Translations under genes and position numbers: made by a program
Shown here: positions 19,589-30,557 of the stretch, in pieces
Numbering within the stretch: the first letter of the stretch is position 1
How the letters are laid out: every line of letters starts with the position of its first letter
NCBI RefSeq assembly: GCF_900104725.1
Contig: NZ_LT629758.1
Location: 5,532,501 to 5,596,500, forward strand
Reading direction: 5' to 3'
Source: Actinoplanes derwentensis
GTDB taxonomy: Bacteria > Actinomycetota > Actinomycetes > Mycobacteriales > Micromonosporaceae
DNA length: 64,000 nt
The notes under the pieces: generated by a model
What the model saw: only the letters and a program-made list of their open reading frames with translations
The model's database searches: none
What the model was told of the DNA's origin: nothing

Positions 19589-21529
19589 TCACCGCTGCCC
19601 AGTCTTCCCCGTCTCGGGTGAACGCAGTGCGGCGAGTACCGATTCCGCCGTCCGCAGACCGATGCCCGGCACCTCGGAGATCTCCTCCGGCGTGGCTTCG
19701 GCGATCCGCTTCAGCGAACCGAAATGACGCAACAGGGCCTTGCGGCGCACCTCCCCCAACCCGGCCACCTGATCCAGCGCGGACTCGGTCATCCGTTTGG
19801 ACCGGCGCTGCCGGTGGAAGGTGATCGCGAACCGGTGCGCCTCGTCACGGACCCGCTGGAGCAGATAGAGCGCCTCGGACGTACGCGGCAGGATCACCGG
19901 GAAGTCGTCGGCCGGCAGCCACACCTCCTCCAGGCGCTTGGCCAGGCCGCACAGGGCCACATCGGTCACGCCCAACTCGGCGAGGACCTCGGCGACCGCG
20001 TTCACCTGCGGCTGACCGCCGTCGACGACGATCAATTGAGGGGGGTACGCGAACCGGCGCGCCTTCCCGGTCAGCGGATCGATGCCGGGCAGTTCCCCCG
20101 CTGCCAGAGGTTCGGGCGCCTGCTCGGGCCGGGACCGGCCGAACCGCCGCCGCATCACCTCACTCATCGCCGACAGGTCGTCCATGCCGCTGCCGTCGGG
20201 ATTGCCGCGGACGATGAACCGCCGGTACTCGCTCTTGCGCTCCAGCCCGTCCTCGAACACCACCATCGAGGCGACCACGTCGGTGCCCTGGATCTGCGAC
20301 ACGTCGAAACACTCGACCCGCAGCGGCGCGGTCTCCATGCCGAGGGCCTCGGCGATCTCCTCCAAGGCCTTGTTCCGGGTGGTGAGGTCACCGGCCCGGC
20401 GCAGTTTGTGCCGCTGAAGCACCTCGGCGGCGTTACGGGCCACCGTCTCCATCAGCGACTTCTTGTCGCCGCGCTGCGGCACCCGCAGACTGACCCGGCT
20501 GCCCCGGCGCTCGGAGAGCCAGTCGGCGAGCGCGTCGGCGTCGTCGGGCAACGCCGGGACCAGCAGCTCCCGGGGGACGTCGGTCTCGCCCTCCTGCTCC
20601 CCGAACATCTGCCGGCAGAAATGGTGCACCAGGTCGCCGGTGGTCAGGTCCTCGACCTTCTCCACGATCCAGCCGCGCTGGCCGCGGACCCGCCCGTCAC
20701 GCACGTGGAAGACCTGGACGGCCGCCTCGAGCGGGTCCTCGGCGAAGGCGACGATGTCGGCGTCGGTGCCGTCGCCGAGCACGACGGTCTGCTTCTCCAG
20801 CGCCCGGCGCAGGGCCGCCAGGTCGTCGCGGAGCCGGGCGGCACGCTCGAACTCCAGTTCCTCGGAGGCCTGCAGCATCTCCCGCTCGACCCGCTTGAGG
20901 AACTGCTCGGTGCGCCCGGCCATGAAGTCGCAGAAGTCGTCGACGATCGCCCGGTGCTCGACGGCGGAGACCCGGCCGACACACGGGGCCGCGCATTTGC
21001 CGATGTCACCGAGCAGGCAGGGCCGGCCGATCTGGTGCGCCCGTTTGAAGACACCGGCCGAGCAGGTGCGGGCCGGGAAGACCCGCAGCAGCAGGTCGAG
21101 GGTCTCGCGGATGGCCCAGGCGTGCGAGTACGGCCCGAAGTAGCGCACACCCTTGCGCTTGGCGCCGCGCAGCACCTGGAGACGGGGGAACTCCTCGTCC
21201 AGGGTGACGGCGAGGAACGGGTACGACTTGTCGTCCCGGTACTTCACGTTGAACCGGGGGTCGAACTCCTTGATCCAGGAGAATTCGAGCTGCAGCGCCT
21301 CGACCTCGGTGCCGACGGTCACCCAGTCCACCGCGGCGGCGGTGGTGACCATCTGCTGGGTGCGGGCGTGCAACGACCAGACGTCGGCGAAATAGGAGTT
21401 CAGCCGGTTGCGGAGATTCTTCGCCTTGCCGACGTAGATGACCCGGCCGTCCGGGTCGCGGAAGCGGTAGACGCCCGGGGAGTCGGGAATGCTACCCGAA
21501 GCGGGGCGATAGGTGGACGGGTCTGGCAC
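19589..21529 (-). CDS. uvrC: UvrABC excinuclease subunit C
   Basis: A 646-aa nuclease of nucleotide excision repair. Domains in order: GIY-YIG nuclease ([21 protein letters not shown], incision 3' to the lesion), a cysteine-bearing segment ([13 protein letters not shown]), the UVR motif (helix around [15 protein letters not shown], UvrB contact), the RNase H-like endonuclease domain ([14 protein letters not shown], incision 5'), and C-terminal helix-hairpin-helix. I place the start at GTG 21529 rather than GTG 21538. The latter lies inside a -10 hexamer (21537-21542) of a PafBC-type promoter, so transcription should begin at or next to 21529, giving a leaderless message. Confidence 0.95.
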   Translation of the reverse strand: MPDPSTYRPASGSIPDSPGVYRFRDPDGRVIYVGKAKNLRNRLNSYFADVWSLHARTQQMVTTAAAVDWVTVGTEVEALQLEFSWIKEFDPRFNVKYRDDKSYPFLAVTLDEEFPRLQVLRGAKRKGVRYFGPYSHAWAIRETLDLLLRVFPARTCSAGVFKRAHQIGRPCLLGDIGKCAAPCVGRVSAVEHRAIVDDFCDFMAGRTEQFLKRVEREMLQASEELEFERAARLRDDLAALRRALEKQTVVLGDGTDADIVAFAEDPLEAAVQVFHVRDGRVRGQRGWIVEKVEDLTTGDLVHHFCRQMFGEQEGETDVPRELLVPALPDDADALADWLSERRGSRVSLRVPQRGDKKSLMETVARNAAEVLQRHKLRRAGDLTTRNKALEEIAEALGMETAPLRVECFDVSQIQGTDVVASMVVFEDGLERKSEYRRFIVRGNPDGSGMDDLSAMSEVMRRRFGRSRPEQAPEPLAAGELPGIDPLTGKARRFAYPPQLIVVDGGQPQVNAVAEVLAELGVTDVALCGLAKRLEEVWLPADDFPVILPRTSEALYLLQRVRDEAHRFAITFHRQRRSKRMTESALDQVAGLGEVRRKALLRHFGSLKRIAEATPEEISEVPGIGLRTAESVLAALRSPETGKTGQR

Positions 21530-21536
21530 AGGCCCC

Positions 21537-21559
21537 ACAGTAGTGCGTGGGACTGACAG
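21537..21559 (-). promoter_or_regulatory. PafBC-type DNA-damage promoter of uvrC
   Basis: On the minus strand: CTGTCAGTC, 8 bases, TACTGT. This fits the known actinobacterial RecA-independent damage promoter TTGTCRGTG-N8-TANNNT, except for the first base and one near the end of the first element. Seven bases separate the -10 from GTG 21529. Confidence 0.75.
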
Positions 21560-21617
21560 AATTGCCCGGCCGGAGACCCGGTGCCGCCGCCACGGCCCGG
21601 GTCTTCGGCCCTGGCGC

Positions 21618-22133
21618 CTAAGCGGTGACGATGTTGTCGCCGTCCACCGAGACCGTGGTCTCGGCCAGCGGCGACTTCGCCGGCCCGGAGACCACCGAAC
21701 CGTCCTCGACGGAGAACAGGCTGTTGTGGCACTTGCAGATGATCGAGCTGTCCTTGATCTCGGTCACCTTGCAGCCCTGATGGGTGCAGACATTGCTGAA
21801 AGCCTTGAAGGTGCCCTCGGCCGGCTGGGTGACGACCAGTTCGTCGAGGATCACACCGCCGCCCACGTCCACCTTGGAGGCGGCCACCAGCACGGTGCCG
21901 GTGCTGCCGCCGCCGGTCGAGCCGCCCTCGGCGCCCTCACTGCCGGCCGGAGCCGGTTCGGCGGCGAAGTCGGAACCGTTCGGGTTCGTGCCACTGGAGT
22001 CGGTGCCGCAGGCCGCGAGCGCGGCGGTCGCGCCGATCGCTCCGGCACCCATCAGGACGACACGGCGTGACGAGGCGGGACCCGGTCGGTCCTGCTGGGT
22101 CTCGGCCTCGGTCCGCTGCTGCACGTCAGTCAT
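21618..22133 (-). CDS. Tat-exported Rieske [2Fe-2S] lipoprotein
   Basis: A 171-aa protein. The N-terminus has a twin-arginine signal ([14 protein letters not shown]) and a lipobox-like LAAC at about residues 39-42, so it is probably folded in the cytoplasm, exported by Tat and lipid-anchored. A Gly/Ser/Pro linker follows, then a compact Rieske domain with both cluster-binding motifs, CTHQGC and CKCHNSLF. It is too small to be the membrane-anchored Rieske subunit of a bc1 complex and has no nearby partner genes, so its electron partner is unknown. It is monocistronic. The 224 bases between its start and the uvrA stop show nothing recognisable. Confidence 0.88.
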   Translation of the reverse strand: MTDVQQRTEAETQQDRPGPASSRRVVLMGAGAIGATAALAACGTDSSGTNPNGSDFAAEPAPAGSEGAEGGSTGGGSTGTVLVAASKVDVGGGVILDELVVTQPAEGTFKAFSNVCTHQGCKVTEIKDSSIICKCHNSLFSVEDGSVVSGPAKSPLAETTVSVDGDNIVTA

Positions 22134-22357
22134 CAGTTGTCCTCCACTACCTGTTTTCTACCGCCAGAAAGTCACGCGGAGTCGCCCCGGGATACGGATC
22201 AGATGCCGTGATCAGTTCAACGGGGCAAGCGAGATTTTCCCGCTTCCTCCACGTTCGCCCGGCAGGTCTGCCTGCTGAGACAAACACAACCGCGCCCGGC
22301 AGACCCTAGGAGACCAACCTGACGCGGTTGCTGAGAGTTGTCTAAGAAATTCCTAAA

Positions 22358-25309
22358 TCAGACGGCCGCGGCTTTCGCCCGAGAGCGGGTGGCCCGCTTC
22401 TGCGGGGTGGACCCGTTGGCCTTCGCCGCGCGCGCGGCGGCGTCCTTCGAACCCTTACCCTCGCCGGTCAGGCCCAGCGTGTGCCGCAGGAACTGCCCGG
22501 TGTGACTCTCCGGCACCTCGGCCAACTCCTCGGGCGTGCCCGTGGCCAGCACCAGACCACCCTTGCTGCCGCCCTCCGGACCCATGTCGATCAGCCAGTC
22601 AGCGGTCTTGATCACGTCCAGGTTGTGCTCGATCGTGATCACCGTGTTGCCCTTGTCGACCAGGCCGTCGAGCACCAGCAGCAGTTTGCGGATGTCCTCG
22701 AAGTGCAGGCCGGTGGTCGGCTCGTCGAGCACGTAGACAGTCCGCCCGGTGGAGCGTTTCTGCAGCTCGGAGGCGAGCTTGACACGCTGGGCCTCACCAC
22801 CGGACAGAGTGGTGGCGGGCTGACCCAGCCGCACGTAACCCAGACCCACCTCGACCAGGGTGCGCAGGTGCCGGTGAATGGCGGGCAGAGCCGAGAAGAA
22901 CTCCGCGGCCTCCTCGATCGGCATGTTCAGGATCTCGGAGATCGTCTTGCCCTTGTACCGCACCTCCAGGGTCTCCCGGTTGTACCGGGCGCCCTTGCAC
23001 ACCTCACACGGCACGTACACGTCCGGCAGGAAATTCATCTCGATCTTGATGGTGCCGTCGCCGGAACAGTTCTCGCAGCGCCCGCCCTTGACGTTGAACG
23101 AGAAGCGACCGGGCCCGTACCCCCGCACCTTGGCCTCGCTCGTCTCGGCGAACAACTTCCGGACATGATCGAAGACACCGGTGTAGGTGGCCGGGTTCGA
23201 CCGCGGGGTCCGCCCGATCGGCGACTGATCGACACCGACGACCTTGTCCACGTGCTCCAAGCCGGTGATCTTGGTGTGCCGGCCGGGAACCTGCCGGGCA
23301 CCGTTGATCTGATTCGCCATCACCGTGTGCAGGATGTCGTTGACCAGCGTCGACTTACCCGAACCGGAGACCCCGGTGACCGCGATGAACTGACCCAGCG
23401 GGAACGGCACGGTCAGGTTGCGCAGATTGTGCTCACGCGCACCGTGCACCACCACCTCACGGCCGTCAGCCCGCGAACGCCGGGTGGCCGGCACCGGAAT
23501 CGACCGGCGCCCCGACAGATAGGCCCCGGTCGGCGACTTCTCACTTGCCAGCAACCCCTCAACGGTGCCGCTGTGGACGATCTCACCGCCGTGCTCCCCG
23601 GCACCCGGGCCGATGTCGACGATCCAGTCGGCGGTCCGGATGGTGTCCTCGTCGTGCTCCACCACGATCAGCGTGTTACCCAGGTCACGCAACCGCACCA
23701 GGGTCTCGATCAGCCGATGGTTGTCCCGCTGGTGCAGACCGATCGACGGCTCGTCCAGCACATACAACACCCCGACCAGCCCGGAACCGATCTGGGTGGC
23801 GAGCCGGATCCGCTGCGCCTCGCCACCGGACAGCGTGCCGGCACCCCGATCCAGCGACAGGTAGTCCAAACCGACGTCGAGCAGGAACCGGAGCCGGGCG
23901 TTGATCTCCTTGAGCACCCGCTCGGCGATCATCTTCTGCCGGTCGTCCAACTCGATACCAGCCAGCAGCTCGGCACAGTCACCGACGGACAGGTTGCAGA
24001 CCTCGGCGATGTTCTTCCCCGCCACGGTCACCGCCAGCACCTCGGGCTTCAGCCGGGCACCACCACACACCGAACAGGGGACGTCACGCATGTACCCCTC
24101 ATACTTGTCGCGCGACCAGTCACTCTCGGTGTCGTTGTGCCGCCGCTCGATCCACTGCACCACACCCTCGAACCCGGTGTAGTACGAGCGCTCCCGGCCG
24201 AACTTGTTCCTATACCGCACGTGGACCTGATCATCGGCCCCGTACATCACGATCTTCTGCACCCGGGACGGCAGCGCCCGCCACGGCGTGTCCAGGGAGA
24301 ACTTCTCCGCCTCGGCGAGAGCCTCCAGAAGCCGGGTGAAGTACTCCTGGGTGGTGCCACCGGCCCACGGCTGGATCGCGCCCTGACCGAGGCCCTTCTC
24401 CTCGTCCGGGATGATCAGCTCCGGGTCGACCTCCTTCTTCGTGCCGAGGCCGGAACACTCGGGACACGCACCGTACGGCGCGTTGAAGGAGAAAACCCGC
24501 GGCTCCAGATCCTCGATCGCGAGCGGATGATCGTTCGGGCAGGCCAGATGCTCGGAGAAACGGCGCTCCCGGTCCGGGGCGTCCTCCGGCAGATCCACGA
24601 AGTCGAGCAGCAGAATGCCGCCGGCCAGCCCCAGCGCCGCCTCGACCGAATCGGTCAGACGCTGCTTGCTGGACTCCTTCACGCTGAGGCGGTCGATCAC
24701 CACCTCGATGGTGTGCTTCTCCTGCTTCTTCAACTTCGGCGGCTCGGTCAGCGGATGGACCACACCGTTGACCCGGGCCCGGGCATAACCCTTGGCCTGC
24801 AGTTCGGCGAACAGATCGACATACTCGCCCTTACGGCCACGGACCACCGGAGCCAAGACCATGAAACGAGTGCCCTCAGGCATCTCCAGAACCCGGTCGA
24901 CGATCTGCTGCGGAGTCTGCTTACTGATCCGCTCCTTGCAGACCGGGCAGTGCGGGATGCCGGTCCGGGCGAACAACAGCCGCAGGTAGTCGTAAACCTC
25001 GGTGATCGTGCCGACCGTGGAACGCGGGTTGCGGTTCGTCGACTTCTGATCGATCGAGACCGCCGGGGACAAACCCTCGATGAAGTCCACGTCCGGCTTG
25101 TCCATCTGGCCCAGGAACTGCCGCGCGTACGACGACAGCGACTCGACATAACGCCGCTGGCCCTCGGCGAAGATCGTGTCGAAGGCGAGACTGGACTTGC
25201 CCGAACCGGAGAGCCCGGTGAAGACGATCAGCGCGTCTCGGGGCAGGTCGAGGTTGACGTCACGCAGGTTGTGCTCGCGGGCGCCACGGATAGTCAGTCG
25301 GTCGGCCAC
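22358..25309 (-). CDS. uvrA: UvrABC excinuclease subunit A
   Basis: A 983-aa damage-sensing ATPase. Two ABC modules each have Walker A ([14 protein letters not shown] near residue 32 and [14 protein letters not shown] near residue 640) and signature motifs ([13 protein letters not shown] and [13 protein letters not shown]). Zinc-finger cysteine sets are visible in [16 protein letters not shown] and [16 protein letters not shown]. The C-terminal tail ([16 protein letters not shown]) is basic and Ala-rich. GTG 25309 has GAGAGG six bases before and matches the family start ([15 protein letters not shown]). A PafBC-type promoter lies 38 bases upstream. Confidence 0.97.
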   Translation of the reverse strand: MADRLTIRGAREHNLRDVNLDLPRDALIVFTGLSGSGKSSLAFDTIFAEGQRRYVESLSSYARQFLGQMDKPDVDFIEGLSPAVSIDQKSTNRNPRSTVGTITEVYDYLRLLFARTGIPHCPVCKERISKQTPQQIVDRVLEMPEGTRFMVLAPVVRGRKGEYVDLFAELQAKGYARARVNGVVHPLTEPPKLKKQEKHTIEVVIDRLSVKESSKQRLTDSVEAALGLAGGILLLDFVDLPEDAPDRERRFSEHLACPNDHPLAIEDLEPRVFSFNAPYGACPECSGLGTKKEVDPELIIPDEEKGLGQGAIQPWAGGTTQEYFTRLLEALAEAEKFSLDTPWRALPSRVQKIVMYGADDQVHVRYRNKFGRERSYYTGFEGVVQWIERRHNDTESDWSRDKYEGYMRDVPCSVCGGARLKPEVLAVTVAGKNIAEVCNLSVGDCAELLAGIELDDRQKMIAERVLKEINARLRFLLDVGLDYLSLDRGAGTLSGGEAQRIRLATQIGSGLVGVLYVLDEPSIGLHQRDNHRLIETLVRLRDLGNTLIVVEHDEDTIRTADWIVDIGPGAGEHGGEIVHSGTVEGLLASEKSPTGAYLSGRRSIPVPATRRSRADGREVVVHGAREHNLRNLTVPFPLGQFIAVTGVSGSGKSTLVNDILHTVMANQINGARQVPGRHTKITGLEHVDKVVGVDQSPIGRTPRSNPATYTGVFDHVRKLFAETSEAKVRGYGPGRFSFNVKGGRCENCSGDGTIKIEMNFLPDVYVPCEVCKGARYNRETLEVRYKGKTISEILNMPIEEAAEFFSALPAIHRHLRTLVEVGLGYVRLGQPATTLSGGEAQRVKLASELQKRSTGRTVYVLDEPTTGLHFEDIRKLLLVLDGLVDKGNTVITIEHNLDVIKTADWLIDMGPEGGSKGGLVLATGTPEELAEVPESHTGQFLRHTLGLTGEGKGSKDAAARAAKANGSTPQKRATRSRAKAAAV

Positions 25310-25347
25310 TGCCAGCCTCTCCGTACAAGTGTATGAGTCGAGCAGCC

Positions 25348-25370
25348 ACTCTAGCCCCGGGGTATGACAT
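25348..25370 (-). promoter_or_regulatory. PafBC-type DNA-damage promoter of uvrA
   Basis: On the minus strand: ATGTCATAC, 8 bases, TAGAGT. The TGTC core and TANNNT are at the exact N8 spacing of the known RecA-independent damage promoter. The predicted transcript start is about 30 bases before GTG 25309, leaving room for its ribosome-binding site. Confidence 0.7.
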
Positions 25371-25388
25371 TTTCCGGCACCCGGTCGA

Positions 25389-27170
25389 TCATCCGTTCGA
25401 GGGAACCGGCCAGAGCTCCACGCCGCCCACGCTCTGCGGCTCACCCAGGGCCTCCACCAGAACAGACCGCAGCGACGCCTCATTCCGGCTACCCGGAATC
25501 AGCACGACCACACCCGCCCGCCAGAAATCCAGATCCGCCAGGAACCGCTCCCGGTCCACCGCCGGAACATAGCCGTACTCCCGCACACTCCACAGCAGGT
25601 CGGACGTGTAACGGTGCGGAGCCTGCCAGGAACCGGTGTCGTCGGCCGGCGGATCAGCCGGGCCCATGAAATAGCCACGCGGCGTCGGATAGTCCAGATT
25701 GTTGAGAGTCGCCCAGCGCTGCCCGGTGCGCCCCGACGTCACATCCGGCAACGGCACCGTGACCAGCGTCTTCCCATCCGCGACATAGGAACGCCAGGTC
25801 CCCTCGGTCAGGAACGGCGGCATCGGATCACCCTGCACCACCGGCAACGGCTTGGGGATCAACGGCACCAGCGCCAGCACCATGCCGATCCAGAACAGGC
25901 GCCGGCGTTTCGGCGCGAACGAACCGGCCCGATCCACGGCGAACGCCAGCAACACCCCGGCGACCGCGGCCGGCACCATCGCGAACCGGGTCACGCTGAC
26001 CAGGTCGATCACCGGAACGTGACTGATCAGCCCGAACGGCAGCGGGATTCCGGTGTCGTACCCGAAGATCCGCAGTTGCGGGCCGAACGACATCACCAGC
26101 AACACCAGGCCGGCGATCGCAGTCGACCGCAACGCCACCGACCTCCACAACATCACGATCGCCACGATGACCATCACCAGGCCGACCGGGCCGAAGAACG
26201 TGTTGTCCTCGGTCGCACTCACACTCAAATTCCTGGTCAGCGCGGCGTTTCCAGCGAGCGCCTGCCGGGAGAACCAGCCCAGCGACGCCACATCGGTGAC
26301 ATAGGCGGTCGGTTCGAACGGCTGCCCGTGATAGTTACCCGGGGCGAAGAACTGGTACCACAGCGGGTACGCCAGCAGCACCCCCGAGGTGAGCGCGGCC
26401 ACCCCGATCCCGGCACTGAAATGCTTCCAGACCAGACGCGCCTCACTCCAGGCCATCGCCGCGTACCCGGCCGCCATCAGGCCGAGCGTCAACGCGGTGA
26501 AGAGCAGCGCCTCCTCGTTGATGAACACCTGCAACGTGATGAGCAGACCCAGGATCACGCCGCCGCGCCGGACCCGGCCCGGTTCCCGCAGCCGCAGCAC
26601 CTGCCAGACGATGAACGGCAGCACATAGTTGCTGACGAAGTTCACATGCCCGTTCGCGTGCGAGATCATCGCCGGCGCGAAACCGCACCAGGCGCCACCG
26701 ATCCACGCCGCCGGGCGGCTGTCCACCAGATGCCGGGACAGCACCCAGTACCAGGCGAAAGCCGTACCGCCCAGACCCCCGGTCACCAACAGCGCCACCG
26801 TGACGCCGCCGCCCAGGAAATGAGTGACCGGAGCCAGCGGGATCGCCAAGGCCAGGATCGACGTGTTCGCCATCATGTTGACACCGACCGGCACGTTGAA
26901 CCGGTCACTGAAGAACGGCGCCGCACCGTCGAACACCACCCGCTCGGCGTGCGCCAGCATGAACAGGAAGATGCCGTGATCGTCGTCGTTGCCGGCGAGC
27001 ACCCGCCCGTTCGGGTCGATCCAGAGCTGAATCGTCACCAGCGTCGCGAACAGAGCGAACCCCAGCGCGACCCACGTATCGACCCGCTGCCACCGGGCCG
27101 GACGCCCGGCCTTCTCCGCGACTTCCGCCGCCTTCTCGGTCACCTCGTCAGCCGCACGCACCGGCCGCAT
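25389..27170 (-). CDS. Polytopic membrane protein, GT-C-type glycosyltransferase-like
   Basis: A 593-aa protein with a short cytoplasmic N-terminus (coiled, [17 protein letters not shown]), about ten to twelve transmembrane segments, and a soluble C-terminal domain of about 170 aa (from about residue 425). The first extracytoplasmic loop carries an acidic cluster, GNDDDHGIF, where GT-C glycosyltransferases place catalytic Asp residues, and a periplasmic segment contains NEEALLF. It probably transfers a sugar from a polyprenyl-phosphate donor, but neither donor nor acceptor can be read. It is monocistronic and preceded by a 561-base repeat-rich gap. Confidence 0.6.
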   Translation of the reverse strand: MRPVRAADEVTEKAAEVAEKAGRPARWQRVDTWVALGFALFATLVTIQLWIDPNGRVLAGNDDDHGIFLFMLAHAERVVFDGAAPFFSDRFNVPVGVNMMANTSILALAIPLAPVTHFLGGGVTVALLVTGGLGGTAFAWYWVLSRHLVDSRPAAWIGGAWCGFAPAMISHANGHVNFVSNYVLPFIVWQVLRLREPGRVRRGGVILGLLITLQVFINEEALLFTALTLGLMAAGYAAMAWSEARLVWKHFSAGIGVAALTSGVLLAYPLWYQFFAPGNYHGQPFEPTAYVTDVASLGWFSRQALAGNAALTRNLSVSATEDNTFFGPVGLVMVIVAIVMLWRSVALRSTAIAGLVLLVMSFGPQLRIFGYDTGIPLPFGLISHVPVIDLVSVTRFAMVPAAVAGVLLAFAVDRAGSFAPKRRRLFWIGMVLALVPLIPKPLPVVQGDPMPPFLTEGTWRSYVADGKTLVTVPLPDVTSGRTGQRWATLNNLDYPTPRGYFMGPADPPADDTGSWQAPHRYTSDLLWSVREYGYVPAVDRERFLADLDFWRAGVVVLIPGSRNEASLRSVLVEALGEPQSVGGVELWPVPSNG

Positions 27171-27283
27171 TCTGCCAGAACGCCCCTACACCCCCACACC
27201 GAGCCGGTTACCCCCACCCCACCCACTCACCTCCCTCCCCGACTCACCTCCCTCAACGACGGCTAGCCGTCGCTCAGTCATGA

Positions 27284-27412
27284 AATTCGGCTAGCCGTAG
27301 CTCAGCCATGTTCTGGGGCGCCATAACAGGTCTGAACTACGGCCGGGTTGACTGAGCCGTAGCTCAGCAACGTCATGGACCCGCTATGACATTGCTCAGC
27401 TACGGCTAGCCG
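27284..27412. repeat. MITE-like intergenic repeat, copy B
   Basis: Second copy of the element at 419-548: left end 27284-27316 (31 of 33 bases the same), right end 27395-27412 (18 of 18). The interior differs. It contains GCCATAACAGG, additional CCGTAGCTCAGC units and CTATGACATTGCTCAG. A further partial unit (GGCTAGCCGTCGCTCAG) lies just outside at 27261-27277. No open frame is present. Confidence 0.6.
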
Positions 27413-27731
27413 AAAAGAACGGGCCGGAAGAGCTGGGCCGGGGAAGAACTGGGGGCAGGGAGAAACTACGTCCGGCCGGTCGAAGAGCCCGCCAAACAAG
27501 GGCCGGACGAACGAAAGGCCGGAGAACACGGGGCTGGACGAGCAAGAGCAGGAAGAACGACGGGCCGGACGAACAACTGGCCAGCGCGCCGATGAACGGC
27601 CCGGCGGTCGCGGGGCGGTGGGGGCTGGTCAGCCGACGCGCGAGGTGGCGGCAGACGCCCGAGGTGGAGGCAGGCCAGCCGACGCGCGAGGTGTTTGCCG
27701 GTGTGCCGGCCAGCCGTACCGGAGGAGGGGT
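27413..27731. repeat. Purine-rich degenerate repeats upstream of the rsgA stop
   Basis: This non-coding stretch is built of imperfect GGGCCGGACGAAC/GGCCGGAGAAC units (27420-27580). It also has two copies of CAGCCGACGCGCGAGGTG at 27630-27647 and 27676-27693, 46 bases apart. No gene is recognisable. It separates rsgA from the membrane protein gene. Confidence 0.45.
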
Positions 27732-28781
27732 TCAGAGGCGACGGCTGCTCGGGGGCGCGGGGGAACGTCGTTGGCGGGCCAGCCTTGCGGAGCGGCGGCC
27801 GCTCTCCACCTCGACCTCGCGGCGCAGTTTGCGCCAGCTCTCCAGGCGGCGTGGCGGCAGCGAGCCGTCGGCCAGGGCGGTCTGGACGGCGCAGCCGGGT
27901 TCGGACTCGTGGCCGCAGTCGTCGAAACGGCACCGCGCCGCCAGGCCGGTGACGTCGGCGAAGGCCCGGTCCAAGCCGCCGCCGGTGTCGAGAAGGCCGA
28001 CGCCACGGATGCCGGGGGTGTCGATGACGGCCCCGCCGCCGGGGAGCGGCACCAGATTGCGGTAGGCGGTGGTGTGCCGCCCTTTGCCGTCCGCGTCGCG
28101 GATCTCCTGGACGGGCATGACACTCGTGCCGGCCAGTGCGTTGACCAGGGTCGACTTGCCGGCGCCGGAACGGCCGAGGAGGGCGACGGTCCGGCCCGGC
28201 CCGATCCGGGCGCGCAGTTCGTTGAGGCCCCGGCCCTGTTGGACGCTGACCGGCAGGACCGGCACGCCGGGTGCGAGTTCGCCGAGTTGGCGGGCGATCG
28301 CCGCCGGGTCGCGGCTGGTGTCGCTCTTGGTGAGGACCAGGAGCGGGTCGGCGCCGGATTCCCAGGCCAGGGCGAGCAGGCGTTCGACGCGGGCGTCGTC
28401 GGGTTCCGGGTGGATCGGCTCGACGACGGCGACGACGTCCATGTTGGCGGCGAGGACCTGACCTGAGGAGTCCTTGTCGGCGGTTCGCCGGATGAGTGTG
28501 GTGTGGCGGGGCAGCACGAGTTCCAGGGTGGTACGCCGGTCCGGCCAGTGTCGCAGCACCACCCAGTCGCCGGCGCTGGGCAGGGCGGACGGGTCGCGGG
28601 CGGCTTCGACCATCACGGAACCGCCGAGGGTGGCCCGGGTCACGCCGGACTCGGTGAGGACGGTGCAGATGCCGCGGTCGGCGCGGAGGACCCGGCCGGG
28701 AACGGAGTCGGGCCGGTCGAAACGGCGGAACGAGGAAGCGAAACGGTCGTCCCAGCCCAGCTGGGACAGGGGGTACGACAT
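27732..28781 (-). CDS. rsgA: Ribosome small-subunit-dependent GTPase A
   Basis: A 349-aa circularly permuted GTPase that checks 30S subunit maturation. The N-terminal OB-fold part is residues 1-110. Then come the permuted GTPase motifs: G4 LTKSD, G1 GRSGAGKSTLVNAL and G3 DTPGI in the order 4-1-3. The C-terminal zinc site is CRFDDCGHESEPGC. The extreme C-terminus is Arg-rich (RRSARLARQRRSPAP). ATG 28781 follows AAAGGG. It is divergent from the metallo-hydrolase gene at 28973, with a 191-base shared upstream region. Confidence 0.93.
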   Translation of the reverse strand: MSYPLSQLGWDDRFASSFRRFDRPDSVPGRVLRADRGICTVLTESGVTRATLGGSVMVEAARDPSALPSAGDWVVLRHWPDRRTTLELVLPRHTTLIRRTADKDSSGQVLAANMDVVAVVEPIHPEPDDARVERLLALAWESGADPLLVLTKSDTSRDPAAIARQLGELAPGVPVLPVSVQQGRGLNELRARIGPGRTVALLGRSGAGKSTLVNALAGTSVMPVQEIRDADGKGRHTTAYRNLVPLPGGGAVIDTPGIRGVGLLDTGGGLDRAFADVTGLAARCRFDDCGHESEPGCAVQTALADGSLPPRRLESWRKLRREVEVESGRRSARLARQRRSPAPPSSRRL

Positions 28782-28972
28782 GAGAACCCTTTGCGGTGTT
28801 AGGGGACGACGTGGCCTGGCACTCAGGCGGAAGCCCCCGGGTGAAGGGACGCGGTACTGGCGAACTGCACGCTCCTCACCTCCTCCGCATGTGATCGATC
28901 GGCGCGTCTGTCACGACGGTAGTGGCGTCGTCACCGAGGCGAAAGCGATTTCCGGGGCGCTAGGGTTCTGAC

Positions 28973-29611
28973 GTGACTTACACCGGTGATGTCGTTCCGG
29001 GCGGCGAGCCCGCGGTCCGTGACCTGGGTGGTGGCCTGACCCTGACGAAGGTGTCGGTCGGCGCGATGGACAACAACGCCTACCTGCTGTCGGCCGGTGG
29101 CGAGCAGTTACTGATCGACGCGGCGGCCGACGCAGGCCGGCTGTTGGAGCTGATCGGCCCGGCGGGGCTGCGCACGGTGGTGACGACACACCGGCACGGT
29201 GATCACTGGCAGGCTCTGGCCGACGTGGTGAAGGCCACCGGTGCGGACTCCCTGGCGCACGTCGACGACGCGTCGGAGATCCCGGTGGTGTCCCGGGCGC
29301 TGGCCGACGGCGACCTGATCGAGGTCGGCGGCCACACGCTGGAGGTGATCCACGTGGTGGGCCACACGCCGGGGTCGATCGTGCTGTCGTATCGGGGGGA
29401 GCATCTCTTCACCGGCGACAGCCTCTTTCCCGGCGGGGTGGGCAACACCCGCGGGGTGAAGAAGAATTTCACGTCGCTGATCGATGATGTCGAGCGCAAA
29501 CTGTTCGACCGGTTCGGCGACGGCACCTGGTTCTACCCGGGCCATGGCCGGGACTCGACGCTCGGCGCGGAGCGTCCACATCTGGCGGAGTGGCGCGCAC
29601 GCGGCTGGTGA
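28973..29611 (+). CDS. MBL-fold metallo-hydrolase
   Basis: A 212-aa single-domain metallo-beta-lactamase fold protein. Metal ligands are visible in THRHGDHWQ, in HVVGHTPGS, in FTGDSLFPGG (bridging Asp) and in the C-terminal YPGHGRDS. The pattern fits glyoxalase II-like hydrolases, which cleave thioesters or related esters. The substrate is not determined, and a mycothiol thioester would be plausible in an actinomycete but is only a guess. The start is GTG 28973. It is monocistronic. Confidence 0.85.
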   Translation: MTYTGDVVPGGEPAVRDLGGGLTLTKVSVGAMDNNAYLLSAGGEQLLIDAAADAGRLLELIGPAGLRTVVTTHRHGDHWQALADVVKATGADSLAHVDDASEIPVVSRALADGDLIEVGGHTLEVIHVVGHTPGSIVLSYRGEHLFTGDSLFPGGVGNTRGVKKNFTSLIDDVERKLFDRFGDGTWFYPGHGRDSTLGAERPHLAEWRARGW

Positions 29612-29768
29612 GACGAGTCACATCGGCGCCTTCATGTCGGACTTATCGTGTTTCACGATGAGAAATCTGCTATCTCCAGGAGTCGCCGGATATCGCTCCT
29701 AGACTCCTGGGGACTGTCCGGTTTTGTCCCGGCGGTCGATCGACACATCGACCAGAAAAGGACATGAC

Positions 29769-30410
29769 ATGAATGCTCGACGCGCGGTGTCGGCGACGAT
29801 CGTCGCGGCGGCGGCCGTGCCCATCGCGGTACTGACCTCGGCCCAGCCCGCACAGGCGGGGCCTTGCTCGGGAGTGCCGACGATCACCGGTTTTCCGTTC
29901 GACGGGAAGTTCGAGATCTCGCCGACCAACCTCCGCACCGGGCCGGGGATGGAGTGCCCGTCGTTCGGGATGGGGTTCGCCACCGACGCCGTCCGGTACT
30001 ACTGCTGGCGGATGAACGAACGGGGCGAGAGCTGGACATTCATCGGCATCCCCGCGGCCCAGATGTTCGGCTGGGTATACGGCGGCACGCTGGTCGGCGG
30101 CGGATCACCCACCGCGTGTCCTAGCGGGCAGCCGGGCCCGGGCGGCGGCTATCCCCCCGTCGGGAACCCGGTCGGCGGCGGAGATCCGTCCGGTACTCAG
30201 GTCCCGATCGGCTCTGGTGGCAATACCCTGACCAACTCAGCGGTCACCGGCCACTACGGTCCCGGAGCGACAACCGGGACCACCGGCGGATCCGGTGGTG
30301 CCAACCCGCTTGCCGACCCGGCCGTCACCGGCCACTACGGTCCCGGAACGACAACCGGGACCACCGGCGGCACCCCGAATCGCAACGGGATCGGCCCGCG
30401 ACAGTCGTGA
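29769..30410 (+). CDS. Secreted SH3-like protein with VTGHYGPG repeats
   Basis: A 213-aa protein. ATG 29769 follows AGAAAAGG and opens a Sec signal peptide (MNARRAVSATIVAAAAVPI, cleavage probably after AQA). Residues about 32-125 form a small domain (SPTNLRTGPGMECPSFGMG, GWVYGGTLVGGG) that looks like a bacterial SH3 domain with a likely disulfide. Residues 125-213 are Gly/Pro/Thr-rich and include two copies of AVTGHYGPGxTTGTTGG 27 residues apart. Cell-wall association is likely; no catalytic residues are visible. Confidence 0.65.
   Translation: MNARRAVSATIVAAAAVPIAVLTSAQPAQAGPCSGVPTITGFPFDGKFEISPTNLRTGPGMECPSFGMGFATDAVRYYCWRMNERGESWTFIGIPAAQMFGWVYGGTLVGGGSPTACPSGQPGPGGGYPPVGNPVGGGDPSGTQVPIGSGGNTLTNSAVTGHYGPGATTGTTGGSGGANPLADPAVTGHYGPGTTTGTTGGTPNRNGIGPRQS
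30243..30370 (+). repeat. 47-bp direct repeat inside the SH3-like protein gene
   Basis: Bases 30243-30289 and 30324-30370 are identical apart from one base and lie 81 bases apart, which keeps the reading frame. They encode VTGHYGPGxTTGTTGG. Near-identity at DNA level points to recent duplication. Confidence 0.8.
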
Positions 30411-30500
30411 GTTCGCCGCCCGGAAGACCGGCCACATTCCCGTGGTCACCACGCGAGGCGTGCTCGGGTCACCATCGGCCCGCGCATGCCGGACGAGACG

Positions 30501-30541
30501 CGGCAGCCCGGGGCGCTTTCCCCGTCCCGGGCTGCCGTTTT
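30501..30541. terminator. Strong bidirectional terminator
   Basis: A perfect 12-bp stem (30501-30512 / 30526-30537) followed on the plus strand by TTTT. It lies between the convergent SH3-like gene and the membrane regulator gene 30558-31220. Confidence 0.8.
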
Positions 30542-30557
30542 CCTCCCTCGGCCGGCG

